From the NCBI GenBank assembly GCA_012518765.1, contig JAAYRN010000094.1, positions 1 to 6,870 on the forward strand: DNA of 6,870 nucleotides. The letters run 5' to 3'. The stretch is from Bacteroidales bacterium. GTDB taxonomy: Bacteria; Bacteroidota; Bacteroidia; Bacteroidales; WCHB1-69. The first letter of the stretch is position 1, and each line of letters begins with the position of its first letter. Both the position numbers and the translations under genes were made by a program. Shown here in pieces: positions 6,246 to 6,870 of the stretch. A model generated the notes under the pieces. It worked only from the letters and a program-made list of their open reading frames with translations. It was not told where the DNA came from and ran no database searches.

Positions 6246-6870
6246 ATGGACAACAAGAAAAAAAATGCAACTCTTAAAGGCTACACCGACACAGTATTTA
6301 TGATTGAACCTGTAGCTTTTGACTATAATCCCGAAACAGCAGTAAACAATCTTTTTCAACAAGTTAGTACTTCAGAGACTAAAGAAACACAGCAGTCGGC
6401 ACTCCATGAATTTAAAAACATGGTTCATTTATTACGAAATGCCGGTATCAAAGTAATTACTATCAAAGACACACTTTCGCCTCATACGCCCGATTCAATA
6501 TTTCCAAACAATTGGGTTTCATTTCATCCCAATAATCATGTAATACTATATCCAATGTTTGCCGAAAACAGAAGATTGGAACGAAGAATGGAGATTTTGC
6601 ATGAAATAGAAACAGAGTTAAACAGAAAATTTCATTACACCGACTACACCCAATACGAAAAAGAAAACATAATTTTGGAAGGTACCGGAAGTTATGTCCC
6701 CGACAGAGAAAACAAAATAGCCTATGCGTGTTTATCTCCCAGAACCCACAAAGATTTATTTCAAAAGTTTTGCAAAGATAATGGTTATCAAGCCGTAATA
6801 TATAACGCAACACAAAAGATAAACGACAAACTACATCCCATCTATCACACCAATGTAGTTATGTGTCTTA
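6246..6870 (+). CDS. ctlX: Citrulline hydrolase-like protein (CtlX, amidinotransferase superfamily), 3' end outside window
   Basis: The visible 208 residues match the CtlX/arginine-deiminase-related family, whose characterised Francisella member uses citrulline, releasing ornithine. Family landmarks are DTVFMIEPVAFDYNPETAVN (15-34), FPNNWVSFHP (86-95), LYPMFAENRRLERR (101-114), LEGTGS (144-149), IAYACLSPRT (158-167) and IYHTNVVMC (199-207). In this superfamily the FPNN segment and Glu145 help bind the guanidino or ureido group, and His201 is the likely catalytic His. The nucleophilic Cys near the C-terminus is beyond the right edge. Roughly two thirds of a protein of about 310 residues is present. 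ATG at 6246 gives the usual short N-terminus before the first beta strand; no Shine-Dalgarno site is seen. It is a cytosolic enzyme of arginine/citrulline metabolism by family inference. No partner gene is visible on this side; an ornithine or arginine gene may follow downstream. Confidence 0.88.
   Translation, partial: MDNKKKNATLKGYTDTVFMIEPVAFDYNPETAVNNLFQQVSTSETKETQQSALHEFKNMVHLLRNAGIKVITIKDTLSPHTPDSIFPNNWVSFHPNNHVILYPMFAENRRLERRMEILHEIETELNRKFHYTDYTQYEKENIILEGTGSYVPDRENKIAYACLSPRTHKDLFQKFCKDNGYQAVIYNATQKINDKLHPIYHTNVVMCL

Noticed and set aside
6463..6813. 116-codon minus-strand frame rich in Cys, Phe and Leu
   Set aside because: Antisense to ctlX, whose family motifs cover the same bases; the composition is that expected of a reversed coding strand.
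1..6870. CRISPR array, tRNA, rRNA, insertion sequence or defence system
   Set aside because: No regularly spaced repeats, cloverleaf, transposase motif or defence-type domain was seen. The coding genes are standard housekeeping and envelope families.

Overview
The window comes from a low-GC member of the Bacteroidota, probably flavobacterium-like, although class and genus cannot be fixed from the sequence alone. The evidence is the gene content (an OprP/OprO-type porin, a membrane-bound LytTR regulator, a Bacteroidota-style secreted S8 protease, a CtlX-type hydrolase). Octamers of the form TAnnTTTG, the Bacteroidota sigma-factor -7 box, also lie upstream of all six genes, and Shine-Dalgarno sequences are mostly absent.

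Layout, left to right. Positions 1-692 (minus) hold the N-terminal part of a secreted subtilisin-family (S8) protease, cut by the window edge just after its catalytic His. Positions 754-1758 (minus) hold a complete phosphorylating GAPDH of the E. coli GapA type, followed on its own strand by a strong intrinsic terminator (709-735). Positions 1934-3700 (minus) hold a long-chain fatty acid--CoA ligase with its own terminator (1874-1901). A 377-bp divergent intergenic region (3701-4077) follows. It carries outward-facing -7 boxes and an unexplained GC-richer patch with repeats. Positions 4078-4941 (plus) encode a four-helix membrane protein with a C-terminal LytTR DNA-binding domain. It meets, tail to tail with a 2-bp gap, an outer-membrane porin (4944-5999, minus). 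Positions 6246-6870 (plus) hold the first 208 residues of a citrulline hydrolase-like amidinotransferase-superfamily protein (CtlX), cut by the right edge.

The genes look like independent monocistronic units rather than one pathway: each has its own candidate -7 box, and two pairs are separated by clear terminators. GAPDH and the acyl-CoA ligase are central metabolism (glycolysis/gluconeogenesis and fatty acid activation). The porin, protease and LytTR protein belong to the envelope, and CtlX belongs to arginine/citrulline metabolism. I see no CRISPR array, intact mobile element, tRNA or rRNA, and no convincing new multi-gene system. The points most worth a second look are the anomalous patch at about 3824-3923, a -7 box lying inside the gap terminator hairpin, a palindrome just upstream of the acyl-CoA ligase promoter, and the one-component membrane LytTR regulator.
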